Shown: positions 42,038 through 52,156 of the stretch, in pieces
Layout of the letters: each line of letters begins with the position of its first letter
Position numbering within the stretch: the first letter of the stretch is position 1
Origin: JAQSWP01 sp040255215
GTDB taxonomy: Bacteria; Pseudomonadota; Alphaproteobacteria; Reyranellales; JAQSWP01
DNA: 64,000 bases
Direction: 5' to 3'
Assembly: GCA_040255215.1 (NCBI GenBank)
Contig: JBDZUM010000001.1
Span: 1 to 64,000, forward strand
Translations under genes and position numbers: made by a program
Notes under the pieces: generated by a model
What the model was told of the DNA's origin: nothing
Database searches by the model: none
The model's input: only the letters and a program-made list of their open reading frames with translations

Positions 42038-43432
42038 ATGTCCAAGGATTACGTCGTCAAGGATATCGGGCTGGCCGACTGGGGCCGCAAGGAACTCGAC
42101 ATGGCCGAGACCGAGATGCCCGGCCTGATGGCGACGCGCGAGGAATTCGGCCGCACCAAGCCGCTCAAGGGCGCGCGCATCGCAGGCTCGCTGCACATGA
42201 CGATCCAGACCGGCGTGCTGATCGAGACCCTGAAGGTTCTCGGCGCCGACGTGCGCTGGGCCTCGTGCAACATCTATTCGACCCAGGATCACGCCGCCGC
42301 CGCCATCGCAGCGTCGGGCACCCCGGTCTTCGCCATCAAGGGCGAGTCGCTGGAGGATTACTGGGACTACACGCACCGCATCTTCGAATGGGCCGATGGC
42401 GGCGCGCCGAACATGATCCTCGACGATGGCGGCGACGCGACATTGCTGATCCATCTCGGCATGCAGGCCGAGAAGGACGCTTCCGTCATCGCCAAGCCGA
42501 CCAACGAGGAAGAGACGGTCCTCTACGCGGCGATCGCCAAGAAGCTGAAGAGCAGCCCGGGCTGGTACTCGAAGATGGGCACCGCCATCAAGGGCGTCAC
42601 CGAGGAAACCACCACCGGCGTGCATCGGCTCTATGTGATGGCCAAGGAAGGCCGCCTGCTGTTCCCGGCGATCAACGTCAACGATTCGGTGACCAAGTCG
42701 AAATTCGACAATCTCTACGGTTGCCGCGAAAGCCTGGTCGACGGCATTCGCCGCGGCACCGACGTCATGATGGCCGGCAAGATCGCCGTGGTCGCAGGCT
42801 TCGGCGACGTCGGCAAGGGCTCGGCCGCCAGCCTGCGCAACGCCGGTTGCCGCGTCATGGTGACCGAGATCGATCCGATCTGCGCCCTGCAGGCGGCGAT
42901 GGAAGGCTACCAGGTCGTGACGATGGAAGAGGCCGCGCCGCAGGGCGACATCTTCGTTACCGCCACCGGCAACGTCGACGTCATCACCATCGACCACATG
43001 CGGGCGATGAAGCATCGCGCCATCGTCTGCAACATCGGCCATTTCGACAGCGAGATCCAGATCGGCGCGCTGAAGAACTACAAGTGGCACAACGTCAAGC
43101 CGCAGGTCGACGAAGTCGAGTTCCAGGACGGCAAGCGCATCATCGTGCTGTCGGAAGGCCGGCTGGTGAATTTGGGCAACGCCACCGGCCATCCCAGCTT
43201 CGTCATGAGCGCCTCCTTCACCAACCAGGTGCTGGCGCAGATCGAGCTGTGGACCAACCAGGGCAAGTACCAGAAGCAGGTCTATACCCTGCCCAAGCAT
43301 CTCGACGAGAAGGTCGCCAGCCTGCACCTCGCCAAGGTCGGCGCGCATCTGACCAAGCTGACGCCGCAGCAGTCGCAGTATCTCGGCATCGGCGAGGCCG
43401 GCCCGTTCAAGCCAGACCACTACCGCTACTAG
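42038..43432 (+). CDS. ahcY: Adenosylhomocysteinase
   Basis: A 464-aa enzyme that splits S-adenosylhomocysteine into adenosine and homocysteine with bound NAD, keeping methylation cycles running. Seen: LHMTIQTGVLIETL and CNIYSTQDHAAAAI at the N-terminus, the NAD motif VAGFGDVGKGSAASL near residue 250, and the C-terminal KPDHYRY that closes the active site. AAGGAG precedes the ATG at 42038. The ahcY gene next to the chvI/hprK/PTS block is standard alphaproteobacterial order. I looked for an SAH riboswitch in the leader and did not find one. Confidence 0.97.
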   Translation: MSKDYVVKDIGLADWGRKELDMAETEMPGLMATREEFGRTKPLKGARIAGSLHMTIQTGVLIETLKVLGADVRWASCNIYSTQDHAAAAIAASGTPVFAIKGESLEDYWDYTHRIFEWADGGAPNMILDDGGDATLLIHLGMQAEKDASVIAKPTNEEETVLYAAIAKKLKSSPGWYSKMGTAIKGVTEETTTGVHRLYVMAKEGRLLFPAINVNDSVTKSKFDNLYGCRESLVDGIRRGTDVMMAGKIAVVAGFGDVGKGSAASLRNAGCRVMVTEIDPICALQAAMEGYQVVTMEEAAPQGDIFVTATGNVDVITIDHMRAMKHRAIVCNIGHFDSEIQIGALKNYKWHNVKPQVDEVEFQDGKRIIVLSEGRLVNLGNATGHPSFVMSASFTNQVLAQIELWTNQGKYQKQVYTLPKHLDEKVASLHLAKVGAHLTKLTPQQSQYLGIGEAGPFKPDHYRY

Positions 43433-43493
43433 CAACGCCAGGGCGGCGCGCGGGCGGCTTGCCTGCGCGCCGGCCGCGCCCTACAACCGCCCC

Positions 43494-43970
43494 ATGCCGG
43501 GCAGTCCCGTTCCGATCCTGAAATCGATGCCGCTCGAGAACGCAGCCGCCAGCGAATCGCTGGGCGCGGCGCTGGCGCCGCTGTTGCGGGGCGGCGACGT
43601 CGTCTGCCTGCAGGGCGATCTCGGCGCCGGCAAGACGACCCTGGCGCGCGGCCTGTTGCGGGCGCTGGCGGCCGACCCCGGCATGGACGTGCCGAGCCCG
43701 ACCTTCACCCTGGTCGAGGTCTACGAATTTCCCGCGCTGAGCGTCTGGCATTTCGATCTCTACCGGCTGAAGCAGCCGGAAGACGCCTGGGAGCTCGGTC
43801 TGGAGCAGGCGCTGGGCGAGGCCGCCAGCCTGATCGAATGGCCCGAGCGTCTGGGCACGCTGTTGCCGGCGCAACGACTGGAGATACGGCTGTCGGCCGA
43901 CGGCGCCGGAAGACGAGCCGAACTCGCCGGCAGCGCCGGGTGGCGCGATAGAATTTCGGATCTGCCATGA
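43494..43970 (+). CDS. tsaE: tRNA threonylcarbamoyladenosine biosynthesis ATPase TsaE
   Basis: A 158-aa P-loop protein: Walker A GDLGAGKTTLARGLL at residues 41-55, VPSPTFTLVEVYE, and WHFDLYRLKQPEDAWELGLEQAL. TsaE works with TsaB and TsaD to make the t6A base at position 37 of ANN-decoding tRNAs. The stop overlaps the next kinase gene (ATGA at 43967-43970). Confidence 0.94.
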   Translation: MPGSPVPILKSMPLENAAASESLGAALAPLLRGGDVVCLQGDLGAGKTTLARGLLRALAADPGMDVPSPTFTLVEVYEFPALSVWHFDLYRLKQPEDAWELGLEQALGEAASLIEWPERLGTLLPAQRLEIRLSADGAGRRAELAGSAGWRDRISDLP

Positions 43971-44980
43971 ACAACTCCAGCGCCGCCGAACGCGCGCCTG
44001 CCCGCAGCGCCTTTCTCGACGCGCAGGGACTGGGCGCGGCGCCGATCGCGCTGCTGGCGGGCGATGCTTCCTTCCGCCGCTACTATCGCCTGCAAGCGCC
44101 CTCCGGCCCGCTGGTGCTGATGGACGCGCCGCCGCCGCAGGAAGACGTGCGCCCCTTCGCCCGCCTGTCGGCTCATCTCGACGCGCTGGGCTTCAGCGTG
44201 CCGCGCGTGCTGGCTGCGGACGAAGCCGCCGGCCTGCTGCTGCTGGAGGATTTCGGCGATGCGACCTACACCCGCGCACTGGCCGCCGGCGCCGACGAGA
44301 CCGAACTCTATGCGCTGGCCGTCGACGTGCTGCTGGCGCTGCACGCGATTCCGGCCGACCGCGTGCTGCTGCCCGGTCTGCCGCTCTATGAGACCGACGA
44401 CATGACCGACAAGGCCGGGCTGCTGATGGAGTGGTACCCGACCCTGGCGACGGGAAGCCCTGCCGATCCGGCGCTGGCCGTGGAATATCGCGCCTTGTGG
44501 CGGGCGGCGCTGCCGGCTCTCGATGCCGGTCCGCGCACCCTGGTGCTGCGCGACTACCATGTCGACAACCTCATGCTGCTCGACGGGCGCGACGGCATCC
44601 GCCGCTGCGGCCTGCTCGATTTTCAGGATGCGGCGCGCGGCGCCACTGCCTACGATCTGGTGTCGCTGATCGAAGATGCGCGCCGCGACATCGACCCCGC
44701 TCTGTACAGGACCATGCTCGACCGTTATCTCGCCTCGCTGCCGCCAGCCGCCCGTCCCGATTTCCTCGCCGCCGCCGCCCTGTGCGCCGCGCAGCGCCAC
44801 AGCCGCGTCATCGGCGTGTTCTCGCGGCTGAAGCTGCGCGACGGCAAGAGCCATTATCTGCAGCATTTGCCCCGGCTCTGGCGCCTGTTCGAACGCGCGC
44901 TGGCGCATGAAAGCCTGGCGCCGATCCGCAGTTTCGTCGATCGCCACATCCCGCCGGCGCTGCGCGGAGCCGGAGCATGA
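43967..44980 (+). CDS. amgK: Cell-wall amino-sugar kinase, AmgK-like
   Basis: A 337-aa APH-fold kinase. The N-lobe motif GDASFRRYYRLQ and the catalytic LRDYHVDNLMLL with GLLDFQDAARGATAYDL match AmgK, the anomeric kinase that makes N-acetylmuramate (or GlcNAc) 1-phosphate. The MurU-type nucleotidyltransferase follows with a four-base overlap, the same pair as in Pseudomonas and Caulobacter, where they bypass de novo UDP-MurNAc synthesis and give partial fosfomycin tolerance. Substrate assignment follows from context. Confidence 0.87.
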   Translation: MNNSSAAERAPARSAFLDAQGLGAAPIALLAGDASFRRYYRLQAPSGPLVLMDAPPPQEDVRPFARLSAHLDALGFSVPRVLAADEAAGLLLLEDFGDATYTRALAAGADETELYALAVDVLLALHAIPADRVLLPGLPLYETDDMTDKAGLLMEWYPTLATGSPADPALAVEYRALWRAALPALDAGPRTLVLRDYHVDNLMLLDGRDGIRRCGLLDFQDAARGATAYDLVSLIEDARRDIDPALYRTMLDRYLASLPPAARPDFLAAAALCAAQRHSRVIGVFSRLKLRDGKSHYLQHLPRLWRLFERALAHESLAPIRSFVDRHIPPALRGAGA

Positions 44981-45302
44981 GTGGCATCGCCGTGCCGAAA
45001 ACCGCCATGGTGCTGGCCGCCGGGCTGGGCCAGCGCATGCGGCCGCTGTCGGACAGCAAGCCCAAGGCGCTGATCGAAGTGGCCGGCCGCTCGCTGCTGG
45101 ACCGTGCGCTCGACCGGCTCGAGGCGGCCGGCGTCGAACGCTGCATCGTCAACGTGCATCACCTGGCGCCGCTGATGGAACGGCATCTGGCGGAACGCCG
45201 CTCGCCCGCCATCGTGCTGTCGCCCGAGGCCGAACTGCTGGAAACCGGCGGCGGGGTGAAGAAGGCGCTGCCGCTGCTGGGCGACGAGCCGTTCTTCGTC
45301 GT
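44977..45302 (+). CDS. murU: N-acetylmuramate-1-phosphate uridylyltransferase, MurU-like (interrupted by gap)
   Basis: The first 108 codons of a sugar-phosphate nucleotidyltransferase: AMVLAAGLGQRMRPLSDSKPKAL is the nucleotide-binding and catalytic start, followed by NVHHLAPLMERHL and ETGGGVKKALPLLG. The sequence then enters an N-gap. A 13-codon tail and stop at 45403-45444 are in frame if the gap is taken at face value, but that gives only 155 codons, about 80-90 fewer than the family, so the gap hides most of the C-terminal half. It would convert MurNAc-1-P to UDP-MurNAc. Confidence 0.88.
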
Positions 45303-45402
45303 NNNNNNNNNNNNNNNNNNNNNNNNNNNNNNNNNNNNNNNNNNNNNNNNNNNNNNNNNNNNNNNNNNNNNNNNNNNNNNNNNNNNNNNNNNNNNNNNNN
45401 NN
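45303..45402. other. Assembly gap (100 N)
   Basis: 100 N within the murU-like gene. Because the gene is about 250 bases too short when the gap is counted as 100, the true missing length is probably near 350 bases and the N-run is a placeholder. Confidence 0.99.
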
Positions 45403-45443
45403 GAATTGCTGGTCGGCCGGCCGCGCACGGGGACCGGCCCCTG

Positions 45444-48400
45444 ATGGCGGCGGCGAAACCGGCCGCCGCTTCCCGCGTCTTCTCGATCGACGCCGCCCTG
45501 CCCTTCGCCGATGCGCTGGCCGCCGGCGTCCTGCAGCGCCATGGCGGCGATCCCGAATCCCTCGCCGACGTTCTGATCCTGCTGCCGACGCGGCGTGCGG
45601 CGCGCGCCCTGCGCGAGGCCTTCTTGCGCCAAAGCGGCGGCAAGGCGCTGCTGCTGCCGCGCTTCGCGCCGCTGGGCGACGTCGAGGAGGACGAGCTGCT
45701 GCTCTCGGAGGCAGCCGGCGAGACGCTGGACGAGGCGATACCGCCGGCGATCGACGGCATGGAACGGCTGGGATTGCTGACGCGGCTGGTGCTGCAGCGC
45801 GCGCAGGCCGAAGGCGCGGAGAGCTGGGGCGTGGCGACGCCGGCGCAGGCGGCCGCGCTGGCGGGCGAACTGGCGCGGCTGCTCGATTCGCTGCAGATCG
45901 AGGACGTCGCCATCGAGCGCCTGGCCGGGCTGGTGCCCGAACGCTTCGCGCAGCACTGGAAGCTGACGCTGCGCTTCCTCGAAATCATTTCGCAGGCCTG
46001 GCCGGCGATTCTGGCGGAGCGCGGCGCCATCGATCCCGCCGCGCGGCGCAACGCGCTGCTGCGCCGGCAGGCGGCACTGTGGCGCGCACAGCCGCCGTCG
46101 CATCCGGTGATCGCCGCCGGTTCGACCGGTTCGATTCCCGCCACCCGCGAGTTGCTGGCGACCATCGCGCAGCTGCCGCAGGGTGCGGTGGTGCTGCCCG
46201 GCCTCGACCGGCATCTGGCGGATACGCAATGGGCGGCGCTGGAGCAGACGCATCCGCAATACGGCTTGCACGAGTTGCTGGCGGCGCTGGAACTCGAGCG
46301 CGCCACCGTTGCCGACTGGCCGGCGCCAGGCGTCGGGGCCACCGATGCCGCGCGCACGGCGCTGTGGTCGCAGGCTCTGCGGCCGAGCGACGGCGATGAC
46401 GAGGGCGACGAACCGGCGACGACGCCGCCGGCAGCGGCATTGGCGGGACTGACGCGCATCGAGGCCGCGACGCCGCAGGCGGAAGCGACCGCCATCGCCC
46501 TGCTGTTGCGCGGCGCGCTGGAAACCAGAGGCAGAACGGGGGCACTGGTCACGGCGGATCGCGATCTCGCCCGCCGCGTCGCCAGCGAGTTGCGGCGCTG
46601 GGACATCGAGGTCGACGATTCGGCCGGCACGCCGCTGCTCGACACGCCGCCGGCCGTGCTGCTGCGGCTGATCGGCGAGGCGCTGGAAAGCGATCTGGCG
46701 CCGGTGCCGCTGCTGGCGTTGCTGCAGCATCCGCTCTGCGCGCTGGGGCTGTCGCGCGCCGATCTGCTGGAGCGGGCGCGCTTTCTCGACCGGCATATCC
46801 TGCGCGGACCGCGACCAGCCGGCGGCCTTGCCGGGCTGCGCCGCGCCGTCGCCGGCTTCTTCGACGAGGCCGATGCGATGTTCGCGGTCGCGCGAACGGA
46901 AACCGACGATCTGCTGGCCCGGCTGGAGACGGCGTTGCAGCCGCTGGCCGAAGCGATGTCGAACACCGTCGCCACCGTGCCCGCTCTGGCGCGCGCTCTG
47001 GCGCAAAGCGGCGAGGCGGTGGCCGCCACCGACGAAACCGAAGGCGCCGCGACGCTATGGCGGGGCGAGGCCGGCGAAGCGGCGGCGGCGGCGATCGGCC
47101 AGCTCGTCGAACGCGGCGATGCCTTCGGCGCCATCGACGGTCAGCTGTGGCCGGGGCTGTTCGTCGAACTGGCGGGCGCGCAGGCAGTGCGACCACGACG
47201 CGGCTCGCATCCGCGGCTGGCAATCTGGGGTCCGCTGGAAGCGCGCCTGCAGCGCGCCGATCTGATGATCCTGGGCGGGCTCAACGAAGGTAGCTGGCCG
47301 CCGCTGGTCGATACCGGCCCGTGGCTGACGCGGCCGATGCGCCAGGAGCTGGGCCTGCCGGCGCCGGAACGGCGCATCGGGCTGGCGGCGCATGATTTCG
47401 TGCAGGCGGCTTGCGCCGGGCAGGTGACGCTGACGCGGGCGGAACGCGCCGAGGGCGCACCGACCGTGCCGGCGCGCTGGCTGGCGCGGCTCGATGCGCT
47501 GCTGGGCCGCGATGCCGACACTACGCCGCGCGATCTCGCGGCCGGCGCTTCCTGGCTGCGCTGGGCCGACCGGCTCGATCGTCCGACCGCGATCGCGGCG
47601 GCGAAGCCGCCCCGACCGATGCCGCCGCTGGAGGCGCGGCCGCGCCGCCTGTCGGTCACCGCCATCGAAACCTGGCGGCGCGATCCCTACGCGCTCTACG
47701 CACGGCAGATACTGAGACTGCCGGTACTCGACCCGCTCGACATGGACCCGACCGCGCGCGATCGCGGCACCCTGATGCACGCGGTGCTCGATCGGTTCCT
47801 GAACGAGGCCGGCGGATTGGTGCGAGAGGGCGACGAGGAACGGTTGATCGCGCTGGGCCGCGAGACCTTCGGCCGGCTGCTCGACCGGCCGGCCGAGCGC
47901 GCCTTCTGGTGGCCGCGCTTCGAACGCGTGGCGCGCTGGTTCGTGCGCGTGCAACTCGAGCGCCAGGGCGAAGGCGCGACGCTCGCCGCCACAGAGGCGA
48001 GCGGCAGCCTTGTCCTGAAGCCCGGCGCGCTGCCGTTCGAGATCGTCGCCAAGGCCGACCGCATCGACCGGCTGGTCGACGGCACGCTGGAGATCATCGA
48101 CTACAAGACCGGGTCCGGCCCCTCGATCGACGAGGTCGCCGCCGGTTACGCGCCGCAATTGCCGCTGGAGGCGATGATCGCGGCGAGGGCGGCAGGCTTC
48201 GCGTCGGTAAGCGGCCGCACGGCGCGACTCAGCTACTGGCGCCTGCGCGGCACCGACGAGGGCGGCGCGATCGAGGACGTGCTGCAGGCGAACAAGCTCG
48301 TCAAGGCGATGGCCGAGCATGGCGGCGACAACGAGGATACGGCCGCCGTGCTGCTGCGGCTGACCGAACGCTCGCTGCTCGAGCGCATCCGCCGCTACGA

Positions 48401-48512
48401 CGATCCGCGCACGCCCTATCTGTCGCAACCGCGTCCCAGCTTCGCGGGCTATGGCGACTACGACCATCTGGCGCGGCTGCAGGAATGGACGGTGCGGCAT
48501 GGCGACGAGTGA
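45444..48512 (+). CDS. addB: Double-strand break repair protein AddB
   Basis: A 1022-aa subunit of the AddAB helicase-nuclease, the alphaproteobacterial counterpart of RecBCD. The N-terminal helicase-like part has VLILLPTRRAARALREAF, and the C-terminal nuclease domain has TLMHAVLDRFL, AKADRIDRL and the PD-(D/E)xK motif EIIDYKTGSG (Asp886, Lys888). I see none of the four cysteines that hold an iron-sulfur cluster in Bacillus AddB. It starts at 45444, overlapping the last base of the murU stop (TGATG), and ends inside the start of addA. Confidence 0.95.
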   Translation: MAAAKPAAASRVFSIDAALPFADALAAGVLQRHGGDPESLADVLILLPTRRAARALREAFLRQSGGKALLLPRFAPLGDVEEDELLLSEAAGETLDEAIPPAIDGMERLGLLTRLVLQRAQAEGAESWGVATPAQAAALAGELARLLDSLQIEDVAIERLAGLVPERFAQHWKLTLRFLEIISQAWPAILAERGAIDPAARRNALLRRQAALWRAQPPSHPVIAAGSTGSIPATRELLATIAQLPQGAVVLPGLDRHLADTQWAALEQTHPQYGLHELLAALELERATVADWPAPGVGATDAARTALWSQALRPSDGDDEGDEPATTPPAAALAGLTRIEAATPQAEATAIALLLRGALETRGRTGALVTADRDLARRVASELRRWDIEVDDSAGTPLLDTPPAVLLRLIGEALESDLAPVPLLALLQHPLCALGLSRADLLERARFLDRHILRGPRPAGGLAGLRRAVAGFFDEADAMFAVARTETDDLLARLETALQPLAEAMSNTVATVPALARALAQSGEAVAATDETEGAATLWRGEAGEAAAAAIGQLVERGDAFGAIDGQLWPGLFVELAGAQAVRPRRGSHPRLAIWGPLEARLQRADLMILGGLNEGSWPPLVDTGPWLTRPMRQELGLPAPERRIGLAAHDFVQAACAGQVTLTRAERAEGAPTVPARWLARLDALLGRDADTTPRDLAAGASWLRWADRLDRPTAIAAAKPPRPMPPLEARPRRLSVTAIETWRRDPYALYARQILRLPVLDPLDMDPTARDRGTLMHAVLDRFLNEAGGLVREGDEERLIALGRETFGRLLDRPAERAFWWPRFERVARWFVRVQLERQGEGATLAATEASGSLVLKPGALPFEIVAKADRIDRLVDGTLEIIDYKTGSGPSIDEVAAGYAPQLPLEAMIAARAAGFASVSGRTARLSYWRLRGTDEGGAIEDVLQANKLVKAMAEHGGDNEDTAAVLLRLTERSLLERIRRYDDPRTPYLSQPRPSFAGYGDYDHLARLQEWTVRHGDE

Positions 48513-51500
48513 AGCCATGAACGAAACCGCGCGCGCCCAGGCCGAGGAGCGCGAGCGCGCCAACGCCGCGCAACGCCCGGCGATCGATCCCGACGTCTCC
48601 GCCTGGGTGATGGCCAATGCCGGCACCGGCAAGACCAAGGTGCTGACCGACCGGCTGCTGCGGCTGCTGCTGTCGGGCACGCCGCCCTCCAAGATCCTGT
48701 GCCTGACCTTCACCAAGGCGGCGGCGGCGGAAATGCGCAACCGGCTGGCCTCGGCGCTGGGCCTGTGGACGCGGCTCGACGAGGCCGGCCTGCGCGCCGA
48801 GCTGAAAAAGATCGCCGTGCCCTTCGTCAGCCGCGCCATGCTGGCGCGCGCCCGCGGCCTGTTCGCCCGCGTGCTCGACGAGCCGGGCGGCATCTACATC
48901 GTCACTCTACACGCCTTCTGCCAGGCGGTGCTGCAGCGCTTTCCGCTGGAGGCGCGCGTGCCGCCGCATTTCCAGGTGCTCGACGAGGCGATGGCGGCCG
49001 ATCTGCTGGCCAGCGCTCGCGATCGGGTATTCGAGCGCGCCGAGCGCGAGGAGACATTGGGCGAAGCGCTGCGGCTGGTGGCGGCGCGGGCCGACGGCCG
49101 GCGCTTCGGCGAATTGCTGCAGGCGGTGCTGGCGCGCCGCACGGCGCTGCAGGCCGCCGTCGCCAGGGCAGGCGGCAGCGAACGCTTTCTGGCGACGCTC
49201 GCAACGCTGTTCGGCCTGACGCCCGGACTGCGCGAGGCCGATATCGAAGGCGAGATGGGCCGTCCGCCGGCCGCCCTCGAGCAGCGCCTGCGCGATGGCT
49301 GCGCAACGTTGCTGGCCGGCGCCAAGAGCGACAAGGCGCGCGGCCAGGCAATCGCCGATCTGCTGGCAGCCGGCAACGAACGTCAGGCTCTGATCGAGGC
49401 CTATTGCAGCCAGTTCCTCAAGAAGGATGGCGAGATCCGTGCCAGCCTCGCCACCAAGGCGATCGCCGCCGACATCCAGGCGACGCTGGCCGAGGAGGCG
49501 CAGCGGCTCTACGCGCTGCACGTGAAGCGCCGCAGCCTGCGCGTGGCGGCGCGCTCGCAGGCGCTGCTGCGGCTGGCGCTGGCAGTGATCGATGAGTTCG
49601 AGCGCGAGAAGCGGGCGCGGGCGGCACTCGACTACGACGATCTGATCGAACGCACGCGCGGGCTGCTGGCGGGCGAGGACGGGCCGAGCTGGGTGCTCTA
49701 CAAGCTCGACGGCGGTTTCGACCACGTGCTGATCGACGAGGCGCAGGACACCAGCCCGGCGCAGTGGGAAGTCGTGCGGCGGCTGACCGAGGAGTTCTTC
49801 GCCGGCCAGTCGGCGCAGGCCCAGAAGCGCACGCTGTTCGTGGTCGGCGACCTCAAGCAGTCGATCTATTCCTTCCAGGGCGCCGATCCGCGCAAGTTCG
49901 TCGAGATGCGGCGCTATTTCAAGGAACGCATCGAGGACGCACGGCAGGACTGGAAGGAGGTGCCGCTGATCGCCTCGTTCCGCTCGACCGCCGCCGTGCT
50001 GGCCGCCGTCGACCTGGCGTTCGCCGACGGGCCGGCGCGCGAGGGCGTGGCGGAGAACGAGCGCGACCGCATCCAGCATCAGCCGGTGCGCATCGGCGAG
50101 GCTGGCCGGGTCGAGCTGTGGCCGCTGGTCGAGCCGCTGCCGGGCGAGGAGATCGATCCGTGGCAGGACCCGACGGAGCAGGAAGGCGCGCTGCCGCCGC
50201 AGCGGCGGTTGGCGCGGCTGATTGCCGCCGACATCGCCCGCCAGATCGGCGCCGAAATCCTGCCGGCGCGCAACCGCGCGATCCAGGCGCGCGACGTCAT
50301 GGTGCTGGTGCAGCGGCGCAACGCCTTCGTCGAGGCGCTGGTGCGCGAGCTGAAGCAGCGCGGCATCGGCGTCGCCGGCGTCGACCGGCTGAAGCTGACC
50401 GGCCATATCGCGGTGATGGACCTGATGGCGATCGGGCGGGCGGCGCTACTGCCCGGCGACGATCTCACATTGGCGACGGTGCTGAAGGGCCCGCTGGTCG
50501 GGCTGTCCGAGGAAGAGCTGTTCGCCCTGTGCTGGGGCCGCGAGGGCTCGGTGTGGCGCGCGCTGCGGACCCGCGGCGAGGCCGGGGAAGAACCTTTCGC
50601 CGGCGCCTGGCGGCGGCTGGCGGCGATCTTCGCCCGCGCCAACTACATGCCGGCCTTCGAATTCTACGGCGAATTGCTGGGGCGCGACGGCGGCCGACGG
50701 GCGCTGCTCGGCAGGCTGGGACCGGAAGCGGCCGACCCGATCGACGAGTTCCTCGGCCTGGCGCTGGCCTACCAGCGCAACAACGCGCCCTCGCTGCAGG
50801 GCTTCCTGCACTGGCTCGAAGCCGGAGAGCCGGTGATCAAGCGCGAGCTGGAGCAGAGCGCGCGCGACGAGGTGCGCATCCTCACCGTGCACGGCGCCAA
50901 GGGGTTGCAGGCACCCATCGTCTACCTGCCCGACACGACCTTCGATCCGCTGAGCCGCAACGAGCCGCTGGTGCCGGCCGACGCCGAGGAGGCGATGCTG
51001 GTGTGGCGCGGGGCGGCGGTCGACAGCGACCCGACCGCCGACCGCCTGCATGCCGAGCGCCAGGCGCGCCGGCGCGAGGAAAACAATCGCCTGCTCTACG
51101 TCGCCATGACGCGCGCCGCCGACCGGCTGATCGTCTGCGGCGCCAGGGGCCAGCGGGAGATCCCGGAGAATTGCTGGTACGCCCAGCTGCGCCGCTCCCT
51201 GCAGGCCAAGGCCGTGGCGGAAGACGCCAGCCTGACCGAGCGGGCCCGCGATCGCACGCCGATCCGCCTGCCCTTCACCCTCGGCGCGGATCTCGCCGAC
51301 GATCCGGCCATCACGGGCGAGATGCTGCGGCTGGAGAATCGCGATCTGCTGCGCGCCCGGGCGCCAACGATCACCGGCACATCGGCCGACGAAGCACTGC
51401 CGGATTGGGCGACGCGGCCGCCGCAGCCGGAGGAAACGCCGCCGCGGCCGCTGGCCCCCTCGCGCAGCGTCGCCGACGCCCAAGCCGAAGCGGTCGAGCC

Positions 51501-52041
51501 CGCCGCGCTCTCGCCGCTGCAGCCCGACGGCTCGGCGCGGTTCCGGCGCGGTTTGATATTGCATCGCCTGCTGCAGCTGCTGCCCGATCTGCCGACCGAG
51601 AAGCGGCGCCAGGCCGGCGCGCGCCATCTGGCGCAGCCGACCTTGATGCTGGACGCCGAAACGCAGGCAGCATGGCTCGACGAGCTGATGGCGGTGCTGG
51701 AAGCGCCGGCGCATGCCGAATTGTTTGGCCCGCAATCGCGCGCCGAAGTGCCGCTGACCGGCATCGTCGCCGGCCGCACCGGACCCTACGTCATCAGCGG
51801 CCAGGTCGACCGGCTGCTGGTGACACAAGAGCGCATCGCGGTGATCGACTACAAGACCAACCGCCCGCCGCCGCAGCGCGTCGAGGACGTGGCGCCGCTC
51901 TATCTGCGACAGATGGCGGCCTATCGCACCCTACTGCGCCAGATCTGGCCCGACCGGCCGGTCGAGTGCCTGCTGCTGTGGACCGATGGGGCACGGCTGA
52001 TGGCGTTGCCCGATACCGTGCTGGAACCATATAAGCCTTAA
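48499..52041 (+). CDS. addA: Double-strand break repair helicase AddA
   Basis: A 1180-aa UvrD-type helicase with a C-terminal nuclease. Walker A VMANAGTGKTKVLT (residues 37-50), LCLTFTKAAAAEM, Walker B/DEXQ VLIDEAQDTSPAQWE, VVGDLKQSIYSFQGA, ILTVHGAKGLQAPIV, and LLYVAMTRAADRLIVC are all present; the nuclease motif is VIDYKTNRP (Asp1117, Lys1119). It unwinds and trims DNA ends for RecA loading. The ATG at 48499 overlaps addB by 14 bases; an ATG at 48517 is an alternative start just after the addB stop. Confidence 0.96.
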   Translation: MATSEAMNETARAQAEERERANAAQRPAIDPDVSAWVMANAGTGKTKVLTDRLLRLLLSGTPPSKILCLTFTKAAAAEMRNRLASALGLWTRLDEAGLRAELKKIAVPFVSRAMLARARGLFARVLDEPGGIYIVTLHAFCQAVLQRFPLEARVPPHFQVLDEAMAADLLASARDRVFERAEREETLGEALRLVAARADGRRFGELLQAVLARRTALQAAVARAGGSERFLATLATLFGLTPGLREADIEGEMGRPPAALEQRLRDGCATLLAGAKSDKARGQAIADLLAAGNERQALIEAYCSQFLKKDGEIRASLATKAIAADIQATLAEEAQRLYALHVKRRSLRVAARSQALLRLALAVIDEFEREKRARAALDYDDLIERTRGLLAGEDGPSWVLYKLDGGFDHVLIDEAQDTSPAQWEVVRRLTEEFFAGQSAQAQKRTLFVVGDLKQSIYSFQGADPRKFVEMRRYFKERIEDARQDWKEVPLIASFRSTAAVLAAVDLAFADGPAREGVAENERDRIQHQPVRIGEAGRVELWPLVEPLPGEEIDPWQDPTEQEGALPPQRRLARLIAADIARQIGAEILPARNRAIQARDVMVLVQRRNAFVEALVRELKQRGIGVAGVDRLKLTGHIAVMDLMAIGRAALLPGDDLTLATVLKGPLVGLSEEELFALCWGREGSVWRALRTRGEAGEEPFAGAWRRLAAIFARANYMPAFEFYGELLGRDGGRRALLGRLGPEAADPIDEFLGLALAYQRNNAPSLQGFLHWLEAGEPVIKRELEQSARDEVRILTVHGAKGLQAPIVYLPDTTFDPLSRNEPLVPADAEEAMLVWRGAAVDSDPTADRLHAERQARRREENNRLLYVAMTRAADRLIVCGARGQREIPENCWYAQLRRSLQAKAVAEDASLTERARDRTPIRLPFTLGADLADDPAITGEMLRLENRDLLRARAPTITGTSADEALPDWATRPPQPEETPPRPLAPSRSVADAQAEAVEPAALSPLQPDGSARFRRGLILHRLLQLLPDLPTEKRRQAGARHLAQPTLMLDAETQAAWLDELMAVLEAPAHAELFGPQSRAEVPLTGIVAGRTGPYVISGQVDRLLVTQERIAVIDYKTNRPPPQRVEDVAPLYLRQMAAYRTLLRQIWPDRPVECLLLWTDGARLMALPDTVLEPYKP

Positions 52042-52156
52042 AAATCAACGGGTTCGTTGGTCACCGCCACGTGCCTTGACGCTCCCTGCCCCACTCCCTA
52101 GCTTTACGGCTCGTTTCGACCTTTCCCCGCTTGGCCCGCCCGGCCCAGGAGTACCC

